Source: Sphingobacterium siyangense (GTDB taxonomy: Bacteria; Bacteroidota; Bacteroidia; Sphingobacteriales; Sphingobacteriaceae). Taken from it: a stretch of 64,000 nucleotides of DNA. The notes under the pieces were generated by a model, which was not told where the DNA came from, ran no database searches, and worked only from the letters and a program-made list of their open reading frames with translations. Shown here in pieces: positions 38,005-46,161 of the stretch (position 1 is the first letter of the stretch; every line of letters begins with the position of its first letter). The translations under genes were made by a program, and so were the position numbers. The stretch is from NCBI RefSeq assembly GCF_007830445.1, contig NZ_VLKR01000007.1, positions 62,001 through 126,000 on the forward strand, read 5' to 3'.

Positions 38005-38640
38005 ATGAACACAAATAGATTATTGTTATTTTTATTATTGCTATCCGTCACATTGAAAGGCTATGCTCAAGAAGCATTTGAAGGCGAAATTATTTATCAA
38101 AATAGCTTTCAAAGTAAGAATTCAAGCGTCACTAGTGAACAAATGAAGATTCTTCTAGGTGATAAGCAAGAATATTTTATTAAATCGGGGAATTATAAAT
38201 CGTGCACAAATGGTGTCGGTATAACAATGCAGTTATATATTGGTGAAACCAATAGACTTTACAATAAGACGAGCCGATCCGACACACTTTATTGGTTTGA
38301 TGCCGATGTGAAATCAGATGCAGTTATAAGTTATGAGCTCGTTAAGAATAAAGAGAAAATATTGGGGGAAGATTGTGATGCCTTGATTTTAAAGACGCAA
38401 GGTGGGCAGACAACCTATTTCTACACATCAAAGTATCCTGTTGATTTTACGAAGTATCAGATGCATAGTTATGGAAACTGGAACTACTATTTATCAAAAG
38501 CCAAGTCTGTTCCATTGAAAATTGTGGTCGATAATGAGCAATTCAAAATGGAATCGGTAGCTCAAAAGATTGAAGCAAGGGAGCTTCCTGACGATTTTTT
38601 TGCAATATCAGTCGATACACCGATAAAGAAAACGAAATAA
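38005..38640 (+). CDS. small exported protein (DUF4412-like), function unknown
   Basis: A 211-residue protein with signal peptide (MNTNRLLLFLLLLSVTLKGYAQ). The mature part is beta-rich: FEGEIIYQNSFQSKN, MKILLGDKQEYFIKSGNYKS, RLYNKTSRSDTLYWFDA, EKILGEDCDALILKTQGGQTTYFYTSKYPVDF and PLKIVVDNEQFKMESVAQKIEAREL. The order of short strands, the 'G-(D/E)-C-x-A' turn and the terminal LPDDFF resemble DUF4412/GLPGLI-type secreted proteins of Bacteroidota. It sits between two copies of the NTF2-like gene with its own upstream region. No function is assigned. Confidence 0.7.
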   Translation: MNTNRLLLFLLLLSVTLKGYAQEAFEGEIIYQNSFQSKNSSVTSEQMKILLGDKQEYFIKSGNYKSCTNGVGITMQLYIGETNRLYNKTSRSDTLYWFDADVKSDAVISYELVKNKEKILGEDCDALILKTQGGQTTYFYTSKYPVDFTKYQMHSYGNWNYYLSKAKSVPLKIVVDNEQFKMESVAQKIEARELPDDFFAISVDTPIKKTK

Positions 38641-38695
38641 ATCAACTTGGTCAGCAGACAGTAATCATTAATCTTTTGCTAGGCTTTTTATGCGG

Positions 38696-38741
38696 TGTGC
38701 GTATGCGAACAATCTATTTTGAAACTGTTCGTATGCGCACA
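38696..38741. promoter_or_regulatory. paired palindromic operator, copy 3
   Basis: TGTGCGTATGCGAACA (38696-38711) and TGTTCGTATGCGCACA (38726-38741), again 30 bp apart. Base changes in one half-site are matched by compensating changes in its mirror half (GTGCG/CGCAC instead of GTACG/CGTAC), which supports selection for the palindrome. Confidence 0.65.
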
Positions 38742-38814
38742 TTTTCTTTTTCGTAAAGAATCTTGAAAATGCCTTTAAATGTGCTGAGAAGCACAAATGT
38801 TCTTATTGTAGCCA

Positions 38815-38832
38815 CTGGTATAGTATTTGGCA
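38815..38832 (+). promoter_or_regulatory. candidate sigma-54-like promoter element, copy 3
   Basis: CTGGTATAGTATTTGGCA, identical to copy 2, 76 bp past the palindromes and 179 bp before the start codon, although the flanking leader is clearly diverged. That the 18 bp stayed unchanged argues for function. Confidence 0.42.
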
Positions 38833-38995
38833 TGCAGCAGCTAAGATGGTTGTTATATTCACCTTTACATTTCCGCCATTCACCGATATTCAAATATCGT
38901 TGGTCTAAAGTCCATAGGCCAGAGATATATTGAACTTTAGTTTTGGATCAACAAGTAAGGGTATATAGACTAACACAATAGAACAAAAAGATAGT

Positions 38996-39445
38996 ATGAA
39001 AGCATTCGTAAAAACATTCACGGCAGCAGCTTTAATCTGCTTATCGTCAGTTGCCATGGCAGCTGAAAAACCAGTGTCAAAACCAGAAAAAATTAGCATT
39101 AATCTTTCCACAGCAGACTTCGCTTTGCAGCATTATGTTGCTGTAACGACGGCTGGAGAATCTGTGGGTTTAGAGCAATTATTTGCGGAAGATTTCAGCC
39201 AAAGGATCCAGGCTTCCAATATACAGACCTACTACGGACGCCAGGCTTTGATTAAATCTTTAAAAAAACAGCAGGGAGAAATTCTGAACTGTAAAACGCA
39301 TATCAAGATTGTCGAAAAATCCGCAGATTATATGATTGCAAAAATCGTATTGAAATTTGACAGCTTTAGCATGACTGACCTAGTGACTTTAGTTTATGAG
39401 AATGGCAGTTGGCAGGTATCCAAGTCAGTCCATTCCTATCAGTAA
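38996..39445 (+). CDS. small secreted NTF2-like/lumazine-binding-like protein, copy 3
   Basis: The 149-residue, most diverged member of the trio. It keeps the signal peptide (MKAFVKTFTAAALICLSSVAMA), INLSTADFALQHYVAVTTAGESVGLEQLFAEDF, LIKSLKKQQ, ADYMIAKIVLKFDSF and TDLVTLVYENGSWQVSKSVHSY, with a one-residue insertion near position 80. The upstream palindromes and GG-N10-G element are conserved, but the terminator found after copies 1 and 2 is absent. A 228-bp gap follows before the TPR gene. Confidence 0.83.
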   Translation: MKAFVKTFTAAALICLSSVAMAAEKPVSKPEKISINLSTADFALQHYVAVTTAGESVGLEQLFAEDFSQRIQASNIQTYYGRQALIKSLKKQQGEILNCKTHIKIVEKSADYMIAKIVLKFDSFSMTDLVTLVYENGSWQVSKSVHSYQ

Positions 39446-39589
39446 GAACCACTCTTTTATTTTTTCTTCTTGGCTCCATTATTGTATAAATTCAGTTGCC
39501 GATAGAGCAATGGAATAGCGTGTTTTGTTCTAAATCGTTGAAATGAAGCAACTATGAGGTGTAAATTACCGAATGTGCTTGGAATTCTT

Positions 39590-39597
39590 TAGTTTTG
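39590..39597 (+). promoter_or_regulatory. candidate -7 box for the TPR gene
   Basis: TAGTTTTG matches TANNTTTG, 77 bp before the ATG at 39674. A -33 TTTG at the standard spacing is not evident. Confidence 0.3.
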
Positions 39598-39673
39598 AAT
39601 ACACTAGTTAGGGATAACCCTATGTCTCCTCGGCAAAGGAACGTTTGGAACAATTCAGAAATACGGACGAACA

Positions 39674-42226
39674 ATGATATTGAAAGAAAGAATCGGTCAC
39701 AATTACCTGAAATACCTGTTTACTGGGACGCTTTCGGCTTTGCTGGTTACAGGTTATGCGCAGGAAGTGGGGAAACAACAGAAAGAAAAGAAAGAGAAAC
39801 AACAGCAACAGCAACATAGTGTGCAAGGTGGCGGTGGAGAGGTTCAAACCATGGATTCGATTGATGTCGTACGCGACTACCGGCCTATGCTGGCCGATGC
39901 GGTCAAGGTGCGCCGCAGTCCGGATATGACGCATATCAACCGCGATGCTATCGAGACGGAGCTACGCCAGATTGCCACAGCCACCTATTTAGCACAGCAA
40001 AAATATAAACAGGCCTATTATCACGAATTGATGAAACGGCACCCAGACGCTTCGCAAAGTAATATCGATAATTATCGCATCAGCTATCTGGCTTATGGCG
40101 CTGGCGAATACAAAAGAGCGAGCGGTATGCTGGAGGCCATAAAACCTTCGGATGCCTTTTATCAGGGGGCGATCATGACATTGGGCCATATCGCTCTGGA
40201 GACTGGCGATAAGCAAGCCGCACGAAATGCTTTTGTCAAAGCGACAAAACTGGATTTAGACCAGCAAGTGAAAGCCGATGCGCTATTTAACTATGCTAAA
40301 ATCTTGTTTGCAATGGACTCCACCCAAGCGGCACAAAAAGTCCTCGAGAAATATATCGAGCAGGAAGTGCAACCTGTCGATCCGGGTTCAAAAAGAAAGG
40401 AAAGTGCCGAAACACTATCCGCTGAAATCCTACGTGGGACGACCAACTTCCATGCCGGTGTTAGTATGCTGGAATCGCTAAAAGAGCGCGGTCGGGAGGT
40501 CAATGCGATCTATCAAAAGGTCACCTACTACCGCGGACTGGAGTTTTATAACGAGCGTGCTTTCGAAAATAGCATATCCATGTTTATGCGATCTGAAAAG
40601 TTTCCGGTCAATGCTGAAATGGCCGCTCTTGCGACCTATTGGAAAGCAGAGGCCATGTATGAAGTGCGCAAATTTGGTGAAGCCGTAGAAAACTTCTCCC
40701 AATTTCTAAGCCTGCCCGTCGCTCGGAATAGCGACCTGTATAATTATGCAAATTATGGGCTGGCCTATGCGGCCTACCGAAACAACCGTTTTGAGTTGGC
40801 AGCCAATTATTTTGAACGCTTTCTGACTGCTGGAGGAAATGCGGTGGATCAAAATATACGCTATGATGTCATTGCACGTCTGGGCGATTCCTACCTGTGT
40901 CTGCGCGACTACAGCCGGGCCAACAAATACTACGATCAGCTGATCAACAGCAAAGCGCCCAATCAGGATTATGCCTTATTCCAGCGCGGTGTTTTATTTG
41001 GTCTGCAAGGCGACAATGAAACCAAGCTCAGTACGCTGCGGTCGGTGTTGAAACAATTTCCATCTTCGAACTATGCAGATAATGCGGCCTTTGAAATTCC
41101 CTATACTTATTTCACGATGGGTGATTATAGCCGTGCGATCGAAGGGTTACAGGCAATGGTCGAAAAGTACCCTCGCAGTAGTTATATTCCCCGCGCCTTA
41201 ATGACCATAGGACTCGTGCAGTACAACAATGATGAGCCCGAAGCGGCGAAAGCGACTTTCCAGAAGGTGGTGGAGAAATACACCCGAACTGCCGAGGCGG
41301 AGCAGGCGATGCGTTTCATTGAAAACATCTACCTCGATCAAGGGGATGCTTCGAGCTATATTCGTTACGCTGTCGGTACCAATGTCAGTAATCTGAGTCC
41401 CGCAGAGCTAGATAACATGGCTTTCCAGGCCGCGCAATCGCTATTCGCCAGGGGAGAATACGGAGCGGCTGTAGAAGCGATCAACGCCTATTTTGATAAA
41501 TTTCCAAAACCCAGACAAGAAAAATTCGCCCGCTATATCCGTGGAGTGAGTTCGTACCGCACCGGGCATCCACAGGAAGCACTGCATGATCTGAATATCA
41601 TCCTGAACGACTGGACGAGTAAATATTCAGAGAATACCTTGCTGACGGTTGCTGCGCTATATTTGGATCTTAAAGAATACAATGAAGCCATTGTGCACCT
41701 CAAAAAATTGGAGCTCAACGAAGAATATAAAAAGAACTATGGCTATGCGGTAACGAACCTGATGGTGTGTTACTTCGAACTCGGCGATATGGAGCAAATG
41801 GCTAAGTATGTGAGTCTGGTCAAAAATTACAACGGGGCAACCGAGGAGGAAATAGCGAAAGCGCATTTGTACAGTGGAAAAGCTTTGTTGAAAGAAAAAA
41901 ATGTAGCGTCTGCCATGAAAGAATTCAACCTGGCTGCGCTGAAGAGTCAATCGGCTATCGGCGCAGAAGCACGGTATCGCGTAGCGCTTTTGCAGTACGA
42001 TAACAAGGAATATGATAAGGCGCTGGAAACAGCCTTTGATGTGATTAACAATAGGGAAGCGCAAGAATACTGGGTTGCCAAGAGCTTCCTGGTGCTTGCT
42101 GATGCCTATGCGCGCAAGGGCAATGCTTTCCAGGCGAAGAGTACCTTGAAAAGTGTGATTGACAATTATGACAAAAACGATGATATCGTGCCTGCAGCGA
42201 AAGAACGCTTACAGAAGTTGAAGTAA
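39674..42226 (+). CDS. large exported tetratricopeptide-repeat protein
   Basis: An 850-residue protein with signal peptide (YLFTGTLSALLVTGYAQE, ending near 31), a Lys/Gln-rich linker (KQQKEKKEKQQQQQ), a segment MDSIDVVRDYRPMLADAVKVRRSPDM (about 59-84) and then TPR/Sel1-like repeats to the end (for example ALFNYAKILFAMDSTQAAQKVLEKYIEQ, RGLEFYNERAFENSISMFMRSEKFP, NYGLAYAAYRNNRFELAANYFERFL, AFEIPYTYFTMGDYSRAIEGLQAMVEKYP). Proteins of this shape act as outer-membrane-associated scaffolds. G+C is visibly higher than in flanking genes. The VVRDYRPMLADAVKVR segment is usual in the N-terminus of barrel proteins encoded next to such TPR genes, so this gene may be a fusion. A terminator follows. Confidence 0.82.
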   Translation: MILKERIGHNYLKYLFTGTLSALLVTGYAQEVGKQQKEKKEKQQQQQHSVQGGGGEVQTMDSIDVVRDYRPMLADAVKVRRSPDMTHINRDAIETELRQIATATYLAQQKYKQAYYHELMKRHPDASQSNIDNYRISYLAYGAGEYKRASGMLEAIKPSDAFYQGAIMTLGHIALETGDKQAARNAFVKATKLDLDQQVKADALFNYAKILFAMDSTQAAQKVLEKYIEQEVQPVDPGSKRKESAETLSAEILRGTTNFHAGVSMLESLKERGREVNAIYQKVTYYRGLEFYNERAFENSISMFMRSEKFPVNAEMAALATYWKAEAMYEVRKFGEAVENFSQFLSLPVARNSDLYNYANYGLAYAAYRNNRFELAANYFERFLTAGGNAVDQNIRYDVIARLGDSYLCLRDYSRANKYYDQLINSKAPNQDYALFQRGVLFGLQGDNETKLSTLRSVLKQFPSSNYADNAAFEIPYTYFTMGDYSRAIEGLQAMVEKYPRSSYIPRALMTIGLVQYNNDEPEAAKATFQKVVEKYTRTAEAEQAMRFIENIYLDQGDASSYIRYAVGTNVSNLSPAELDNMAFQAAQSLFARGEYGAAVEAINAYFDKFPKPRQEKFARYIRGVSSYRTGHPQEALHDLNIILNDWTSKYSENTLLTVAALYLDLKEYNEAIVHLKKLELNEEYKKNYGYAVTNLMVCYFELGDMEQMAKYVSLVKNYNGATEEEIAKAHLYSGKALLKEKNVASAMKEFNLAALKSQSAIGAEARYRVALLQYDNKEYDKALETAFDVINNREAQEYWVAKSFLVLADAYARKGNAFQAKSTLKSVIDNYDKNDDIVPAAKERLQKLK

Positions 42227-42310
42227 TACTTCTGAAAATTTGGCATACGCCAGATGTGATAGAATTTTTCATTTCTTTCGAATGAAGAGGATCGTATGGA
42301 ACATGAACCT

Positions 42311-42338
42311 AAAAAGCCCGAGAACAATCGGGCTTTTT
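42311..42338 (+). terminator. terminator after the TPR gene
   Basis: AAAAAGCCCGA, loop GAACAA, TCGGGCTTTTT: perfect 11-bp stem with A-run and T-run, usable in both directions. Confidence 0.9.
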
Positions 42339-42377
42339 ACATTAAGTAGACTGCTATAAATCTGATAAAAAACCTCC

Positions 42378-42473
42378 CTAATAGTTATAAACGGTATAAA
42401 ATCCAAGAAGAAGAGCCATTTCTTTATCACTTAGTCTCCATAAGTGAATGATTTTATTCACATCGTCCTTCAT
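42378..42473 (-). pseudogene. short HTH-like fragment in the gap before PUL2
   Basis: A 31-codon minus-strand frame begins at the ATG at 42473 and reads MKDDVNKIIHLWRLSDKEMA, LLLGFYTVYNY, stop. The pattern 'LW-x-L-(S/T)-D-x-E-x-A-x-LLG' is that of the first helix-turn-helix of Xre/MbcA-type antitoxins. It lacks most of such a protein and an upstream stop closes the frame, so it is probably a remnant; chance cannot be excluded. Confidence 0.3.
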
Positions 42474-42495
42474 AGCGGATTAAATCCTAATTTTT

Positions 42496-42560
42496 GTACA
42501 AAAACGAACCATTTCTGAACAAATCAATACCATAGCGGTAGCCTGTCGTGGCTAATTTTG
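42496..42560 (+). promoter_or_regulatory. probable HTCS-controlled promoter of the PUL2 glycosidase operon
   Basis: Direct repeats GTACAAAAACGAACC (42496-42510) and GAACAAATCAATACC (42517-42531) have a 21-bp period. A TANNTTTG box (TAATTTTG, 42553-42560) starts 21 bp after the second repeat. The same layout with better-matching repeats precedes the PUL2 SusC gene (55339-55402). Tandem repeats of about 21 bp are expected for AraC-type activators, so the HTCS at 49913 is the likely ligand. Confidence 0.65.
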
Positions 42561-42663
42561 TACCGTATCCCAATAAATCAGTTTTGTTGAATCAGCACAC
42601 TAAATGATAAACTATAGAAGTCGCTGGCACAACAGGAATAAAATAACCAATAGACTTGAAAAT

Positions 42664-44259
42664 ATGTTCAAAAACGAAATGATAAACAAACAGCTATTCT
42701 CAAATTGGATAATAAATTTTTTTTTAACGCTTTTATTGTGCACTTCTGGATTGCTTGGTTTTTCTCAAAAAAATGAAGGGAAAAGCGGTTCGGGCAACAC
42801 CGGGTATATTTTATTAAAGCCAAAATATGATGGTCATTCAGTCTTGCGCAATCCTTTAAATGGTTGGGTAATGTATGCTCCCCGTAATGCCGATGATACG
42901 TATTGGGATATCGAATATTTTGTACCAGCATTGGGTAAAAAGGTAAAGGTCATTGATTATGCTTCGGCATGTTATGTACGCACGAGCTGGTCTTCGCTGA
43001 ATCCCAGTGACGGTGTTTATGCCTGGGATGATCCAAACTCTAAAATAGGAAAGCTCCTTAAAGGCGCACAAACGAGAGGGTTGCCCATAGCACTCCGTAT
43101 TGTGGTAGATGGTCGCGACCAAGGTCAAAATACACCCAAATTTGTGTTCGACCTCGGAGCCAAATATTATTTGGAAAATGAAAATCATCCCGATAGGCAA
43201 ACACCTTATCCTCAGGATGCGGTATTTAGAAAATACTATACCAAATTTATCACAGCTTTGGCCAAGGAATTTAATGATCCTGAAAAGACCTCTTTTATTG
43301 ATGCCTATGGCTTGGGGAAATGGGGCGAAGCACATTATGTTGTCTATGAAGATCCCAAAATGGCAACACCTGAAAGTACTGAAAAAATAAAGGAAGAAAC
43401 CCTTGAATGGGTGACCAGCTTATATGCTAACACATTTACAAAAGTTCCTTTGGTTATCAACTACCATCGTCTGGTCGGTCATCCCGAAAGTTGGGGCGCA
43501 GTCAACCCGAATAGTGAACGCTTATTGGATAAAGCTATTGATAAGGGGTATAGCCTTCGCCAAGATGCTTTTGGCATGACTGGCTATTACCAGAATTGGG
43601 AAAAGGATTTTGCCAAGAAATGGAATTTTAAGCGTCCTATCATCATGGAAGGAGGCTGGATTATTGCCCCAGGTAAGCACCGTTATTGGACAGACCCCAG
43701 TGGAAAATATAGAGAAGGTCATGATGAGGATGTGAGGAAAGGTGAGTTCGACCTGTCGGCCGAAGCCCATGTCAATATGATGGACTTTAGAGCGGGGGGA
43801 GAAACTGAATCCTGGTTTAAGTCCTTTGATTTGGTTCAACGGTTTATTACAGAAGGTGGCTACCGTGTATATCCAGACCAAATCAACCTCCCTCAAGATA
43901 TCAAGTCGGGAAAGATAGCGCAAATCGCCCATCGTTGGCAGAATATGGGCTGGGGCTATTTACCTAATAATATTCCACAATGGAACTACAAATATAAAGT
44001 TGCTTTTGCACTGTTAGATGCCAATGGGAATGTTAAAAAGATTTTTGTAGATCGTCAGAGTGAACCGTCTGCTTGGTTGAAAGGTACTGCTGCGAGTTAT
44101 AAATTAAATGCAAAAGTAGATCTACCTGCAGGGATATATAGCTGGGCAGTCGCCATTGTTGATACGACCAAGGAAAATAAGCCGGCAATTCAACTTGCCC
44201 TTGATGGAGATTTGACGGCTCAGGGTTGGACAAAGCTTTCGGCATTGCAGGTAAAATAG
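42664..44259 (+). CDS. DUF4832-like TIM-barrel glycosidase candidate, secreted form (PUL2)
   Basis: A 531-residue protein if started at the Met at 42664; the longer frame from 42604 adds 20 residues ahead of the signal peptide (LFSNWIINFFLTLLLCTSGLLGFSQ). No lipobox. The body reads like a clan-A (beta/alpha)8 barrel: LRNPLNGWVMYA, YVRTSWSSLNPSDGVYAWDD, LPIALRIVVDGRDQGQNTPKFVFD, FIDAYGLGKWGEAHYVVYED, VPLVINYHRLVGHPESWG and RPIIMEGGW. Glu in KWGEAH (residue 222) and Glu in IMEGGW (residue 329) occupy the places of acid/base and nucleophile, about 107 residues apart. A C-terminal beta-sandwich follows (HRWQNMGWGYLPNNIPQWNYKYKVAFALLD), as in DUF4832. A lipoprotein paralog lies at 61758. No activity is established for it here. 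Confidence 0.72.
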   Translation: MFKNEMINKQLFSNWIINFFLTLLLCTSGLLGFSQKNEGKSGSGNTGYILLKPKYDGHSVLRNPLNGWVMYAPRNADDTYWDIEYFVPALGKKVKVIDYASACYVRTSWSSLNPSDGVYAWDDPNSKIGKLLKGAQTRGLPIALRIVVDGRDQGQNTPKFVFDLGAKYYLENENHPDRQTPYPQDAVFRKYYTKFITALAKEFNDPEKTSFIDAYGLGKWGEAHYVVYEDPKMATPESTEKIKEETLEWVTSLYANTFTKVPLVINYHRLVGHPESWGAVNPNSERLLDKAIDKGYSLRQDAFGMTGYYQNWEKDFAKKWNFKRPIIMEGGWIIAPGKHRYWTDPSGKYREGHDEDVRKGEFDLSAEAHVNMMDFRAGGETESWFKSFDLVQRFITEGGYRVYPDQINLPQDIKSGKIAQIAHRWQNMGWGYLPNNIPQWNYKYKVAFALLDANGNVKKIFVDRQSEPSAWLKGTAASYKLNAKVDLPAGIYSWAVAIVDTTKENKPAIQLALDGDLTAQGWTKLSALQVK

Positions 44260-44287
44260 AAAATTTTATTAACAACTAACACCTATT

Positions 44288-46075
44288 ATGATAAAGCTGA
44301 TCAATCTATCTTTGATATTGTCCCTTTTTTTTAGCCTGATAACCTCCAACCTTGTTGCACAGCAAAATATGGCCAATGTGTATGGTAGGCGAGCTCAATC
44401 CTTAAATGGAAAGTGGGACGCTATTGTAGACTTGTACGACCAGGGAAGAAAAAACCAAATCTACCTGAATAAAAAAGCCGAAAGCAAGACTGATTTTTAT
44501 GAATACGCTTTCGAGAATGGTCTCCGTTTAAATGTGCCTTCAGATTGGAACAGTCAAATGCCTGAACTTAAATATTACGAAGGTACCATCTGGTATGGGC
44601 GTAAGTTCGATGTAGTGAAAGAAAATAACAAAAGGTTGTTCTTGTATTTTGCTGCGGTAAGTTACCGTTGTCGCATATATCTCAATGGACAAGAGATTGC
44701 ACAACATGAAGGTGGTTTTACCCCCTTTCAGATTGAAATAACAGATGCAGCTAAAGAAAACGATAATTTTTTGGCAGTTGAGGTAAATAATAGCCGGCAG
44801 GTTGATGCCATTCCGGCAATGGCCTTTGATTGGTGGAACTATGGCGGTATCACCCGAGATGTCTTTTTGGTAAGCACGCCAAAAGTTTTTATCGATGATT
44901 ATTTTGTTCAATTGGACAAAACCAAAGCCGATAAAATCAATGCGAAGGTCAAACTTTCGGAAACGATGGCCAATTCCTCGGTAACTATCGAAATACCCGA
45001 ACTACAACTAAAACAAACGCTTAAAACAGATGCTCAGGGGGAAGTAAAAACTTCATTCCTATCGAGAAAAATCAAACGTTGGTCGCCCACTTCACCTAAA
45101 CTGTATAACGTGAAGATTTCAACGCGCGACGATCAAATAGAAGAGGAAATAGGTTTTCGCAATATTTGGGTAAAAGGGGAAGATATCTTCCTGAATGGCG
45201 AAGCTATTTTTCTCAAGTCCATTTCATTTCATGAGGAAATACCTCAGCGCAAAGGTCGTGCTTTTTCACAGGCAGATGCAGTGATGCTGCTTTCAGAAGC
45301 GAAAGCTTTGGGCTGTAATATGATTCGTTTGGCGCATTATCCACAAAATGAATATATCGTGAGAATGGCCGAAAAAATGGGTTTCTTGTTGTGGGAAGAA
45401 ATTCCCATTTGGCAAGGCATCGATTTTGAAAATGAATCGACCAAAGAGAAAGCCGGTAAAATGATGCGGGAAATGGTTGCTCGAGACAAAAATCGTTGCG
45501 CACTAGCTTTTTGGGGAGTAGCCAATGAAACCCAACCATCCGAGCCTAGAAATGCTTTTATCAGGCATTTGATTGCTACATGCAGAGCCATTGACACGAC
45601 CAGGCTTATAACCGCTGCTTTTGATCTTGTTCGTTTCAATAAGGAGAAGGAAATCTTTGTTATGGATGATCCTTTTACGAAAGAATTGGACGTCGTAGCT
45701 GTTAACAAATATTTAGGCTGGTACCACTCCTGGCCAGTTTCTCCTGATAAAGCAGTATGGGATGTGGCAAAAGGCCAGCCTTTAATTATTTCTGAATTTG
45801 GAGGCGAGGCGCTGTATGGCAAAACGGGCGAAAAGGATGTCGTCAGTTCATGGAGTGAAGATTACCAAGCGACTTTGTACAAAAACAACCTCGAAATGTT
45901 TAAGCATATTCCAAACCTGCGCGGAACTTCACCTTGGCTGCTATTTGATTTCCGTTCGCCGTTCCGTTTTCATCCGACCAACCAAGATGGCTGGAACCGC
46001 AAAGGATTGATCTCAGACCAAGGCTACCGAAAGAAAGCCTGGTTTCTGATGAAGCATTATTATGATAATAAATAA
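44288..46075 (+). CDS. GH2 enzyme, beta-glucuronidase-like
   Basis: A 595-residue exported GH2 enzyme (signal peptide ending LVAQQ near 25). It has the compact three-domain layout: sugar-binding domain (VPSDWNSQMPELKYYEGTIWYGRKF, WWNYGGITRDVFLV), Ig-like domain and TIM barrel (from about 290). Acid/base Glu414 (FWGVANETQ) and nucleophile Glu503 (LIISEFGGEA) are present. NKYLGWY (473-479) resembles the glucuronidase NRYYGWY, and NRKG (570-573) contains the N-x-K motif that binds the uronate carboxylate in beta-glucuronidases. The motif also occurs in some GH2 enzymes of other specificity, so a uronidase role is likely but not certain. It follows the DUF4832-like gene by 28 bp. Confidence 0.9.
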   Translation: MIKLINLSLILSLFFSLITSNLVAQQNMANVYGRRAQSLNGKWDAIVDLYDQGRKNQIYLNKKAESKTDFYEYAFENGLRLNVPSDWNSQMPELKYYEGTIWYGRKFDVVKENNKRLFLYFAAVSYRCRIYLNGQEIAQHEGGFTPFQIEITDAAKENDNFLAVEVNNSRQVDAIPAMAFDWWNYGGITRDVFLVSTPKVFIDDYFVQLDKTKADKINAKVKLSETMANSSVTIEIPELQLKQTLKTDAQGEVKTSFLSRKIKRWSPTSPKLYNVKISTRDDQIEEEIGFRNIWVKGEDIFLNGEAIFLKSISFHEEIPQRKGRAFSQADAVMLLSEAKALGCNMIRLAHYPQNEYIVRMAEKMGFLLWEEIPIWQGIDFENESTKEKAGKMMREMVARDKNRCALAFWGVANETQPSEPRNAFIRHLIATCRAIDTTRLITAAFDLVRFNKEKEIFVMDDPFTKELDVVAVNKYLGWYHSWPVSPDKAVWDVAKGQPLIISEFGGEALYGKTGEKDVVSSWSEDYQATLYKNNLEMFKHIPNLRGTSPWLLFDFRSPFRFHPTNQDGWNRKGLISDQGYRKKAWFLMKHYYDNK

Positions 46076-46161
46076 GACTTCAATTACGAAACCGAGCTTA
46101 AAGAGGAGTATCACAGTGACACTATTTTTTCGATGCCTACAAAAATAATATACTGAAAAGA

